This document shows, piece after piece, positions 62,945-64,000 of a DNA stretch of 64,000 bases (positions within the stretch are counted from its first letter, which is position 1; each line of letters starts with the position of its first letter). The notes below the pieces were generated by a model. The model saw only the letters and a list, made by a program, of their open reading frames with translations. It made no database searches and was not told where the DNA came from. The position numbers were made by a program, and so were the translations under genes. This DNA comes from Pseudomonas viridiflava. GTDB taxonomy: Bacteria; Pseudomonadota; Gammaproteobacteria; Pseudomonadales; Pseudomonadaceae. Location: the NCBI RefSeq assembly GCF_900602065.1, contig NZ_UWFN01000043.1, forward strand, positions 95,958 to 159,957, written 5' to 3'.

Positions 62945-63790
62945 TCAAACTATGCCGGGCCCGGCGGACAAGGCATCAAACTGCTGGAAGGGGATCAGGG
63001 CTTTCTCGCGTTGTTGGTCGAGCATCCAGACGAAGGCTGAATACACAAGCGTCAGGCTGAACAGCGTCAGCATTAACGGTATCCAGCCGGGGATCAGCAG
63101 AACCTGACGGCGTTGCTCATGTCGTTGTGGCAACGGAACGCGTGAAATATTGCGGGCGATCTCTCCGCGCTGGCGCTGGATACACTGAAACAGTGCATGA
63201 CGCAGCCGAAGCAACTCCTTGTCCCCGTGCTCGATGGCGGCATAGCGACCTTGGTAACCCAGCGCCAGACACAGGTACATCAGCTCAAGCAGTTCGACAC
63301 TGTTTGACGCGAGCCGCATGTAGTGCTCGAGCCACTGAAAAAATCGTACGCCTCCTGATGCTTCATCATGAATCTCATGCAAAAGACTGTTATTTGCCCA
63401 GTCGCTTTCACTACCCCAGTCGCTGGTCAGTACCGCTTCATCGGCAACGGTACACAGCAGGTAGGACGCGACCTTGACAGTTTTCGCATCTGCTCCGGCC
63501 CGACTTGCCTGACGGGTAAATCGAACGATTCGTTTGGCTAATCGGCTGCGCAGGTTTTTGATGTGGTCAGGATCCTCGAGGGGCTTGAGGCGGGCAAGAT
63601 TTGACAGCAGGCGCGACGCGGCGGACACCAGTGGATTGTGGCTGGCGGGCAGGCGAGCTGAAGCGAAGTCATCACAGACTCTCAGTTGAGTCTCCAGTTC
63701 GTCATACGCGACTACATTGCGCTGAGGAACGGAGTTTATTTTCGGTTTATTGGATGCACTGCAAGCATTGGCGCTCTGAGCTAGAGTCAT
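62945..63790 (-). CDS. tssL: TssL (DotU/IcmH): type VI secretion inner-membrane protein
   Basis: 281 residues. The cytoplasmic DotU domain (about 45-215) has 'NPLVSAASRLLSNLARL', 'YLLCTVADEAVLTSDWG', 'FFQWLEHYMRLASNSVELLELMYLCLALGYQGRY', all family hallmarks. A single membrane helix lies at about 230-257 near the C-terminus, with a short periplasmic tail and no peptidoglycan-binding domain, so another protein must anchor the complex to the wall. ATG 63790 has AAGGA nine bases upstream. Confidence 0.94.
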   Translation of the reverse strand: MTLAQSANACSASNKPKINSVPQRNVVAYDELETQLRVCDDFASARLPASHNPLVSAASRLLSNLARLKPLEDPDHIKNLRSRLAKRIVRFTRQASRAGADAKTVKVASYLLCTVADEAVLTSDWGSESDWANNSLLHEIHDEASGGVRFFQWLEHYMRLASNSVELLELMYLCLALGYQGRYAAIEHGDKELLRLRHALFQCIQRQRGEIARNISRVPLPQRHEQRRQVLLIPGWIPLMLTLFSLTLVYSAFVWMLDQQREKALIPFQQFDALSAGPGIV

Positions 63791-63819
63791 GACGCGGATT
63801 CCTTTGATAGTCCGTTAAA

Positions 63820-63999
63820 TCAGGCGATTTTTTGATTGGAGTCGTACGAGGCTTTGGCCAGTCGCGCGGCTTTCCGTATATCAGCCAGTTGCAGCCACTC
63901 AGTGAGCAAAACGTCCAGGTCTTCGCGGTCGGCCTGATCGCCGAAGACGTCTTTCCAACTGATGACACTTTCAGCCTGTGCTTGCAGACGTTTACGGGT
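63820..63999 (-). CDS. Unidentified protein, C-terminal end (partial, T6SS operon)
   Basis: The last 59 codons of a gene running off the right edge. The residues are ...TRKRLQAQAESVISWKDVFG then a charged helical tail ending SYDSNQKIA. It stops 29 bases before the tssL start on the same strand, so it belongs to the same operon. The sequence does not show the C-terminus of TssK, which often precedes tssL, and could not be assigned. Confidence 0.6.
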   Translation of the reverse strand, partial: TRKRLQAQAESVISWKDVFGDQADREDLDVLLTEWLQLADIRKAARLAKASYDSNQKIA

Positions 64000-64000
64000 G

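Overview
The window reads as a chromosomal segment of a fluorescent-type Pseudomonas. The evidence is the GC-rich coding style, the many Pseudomonas-type REP inverted repeats (arms TGTAGGAGCTGCCGAAGGCTGCGA and TGTGGGAGC...GAGCTTGCTCGCGAT), and family members with Pseudomonas-like layouts: a NorR regulator, a membrane gluconate dehydrogenase, a PctA-like chemoreceptor and a phnCDEFGHIJKLMNP cluster. No rRNA, tRNA, CRISPR array, phage, transposase or integrase was seen. The species was not determined.

Layout. 0-2 kb: the tail of an SDR dehydrogenase overlapping a GH15 glucoamylase-like hydrolase. 2.3-8.2 kb (minus strand): a tight five-gene operon encoding a HAD-UbiA fusion, DprE1-like oxidase, DprE2-like reductase, a YbhN/AglD-type membrane protein and a GT-C glycosyltransferase. 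This is the toolkit for making polyprenyl-phosphate-D-arabinofuranose and transferring the sugar to an unknown acceptor. 8.7-17 kb: norR, small Pseudomonas proteins, two MFS transporters flanking an Nramp (MntH) transporter, and a LysE exporter. 17-23.3 kb: AraC, MocR, LysR/SDR, RcnB-like and QorB/HxlR regulators and redox enzymes. 23.3-23.8 kb: a 219-bp direct duplication that copied the end of the HxlR gene. 23.8-27.5 kb: the three-subunit periplasmic gluconate dehydrogenase. 28-34 kb: a free-standing PBP2, PoxB pyruvate oxidase and an amino-acid chemoreceptor.

34.6-45.3 kb is a complete phosphonate uptake and C-P lyase cluster (phnC to phnP without phnO), preceded by four 11-bp-spaced PhoB-like half-sites. 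45.4-51 kb: a thioredoxin, MoaA, a formate/nitrite channel, a PAS histidine kinase with its response regulator, and a CPA1 antiporter. 51.4-59.1 kb: a seven-gene minus-strand operon joining a polyamine/opine-type ABC importer to a three-part amine oxidase of the opine-oxidase/HcnABC type, with a divergent IclR regulator. 59.5-64 kb: the end of a type VI secretion operon (tssL, tssM and the tail of one unidentified gene).

The two most interesting blocks are the D-arabinose lipid operon, where a HAD domain fused to the UbiA prenyltransferase could supply the phosphatase step, and the importer plus heteromeric oxidase operon, whose substrate is unknown. The REP elements share outer arms but carry at least three different inner stems, including one perfect 36-bp stem and one copy reduced to the outer arms alone.
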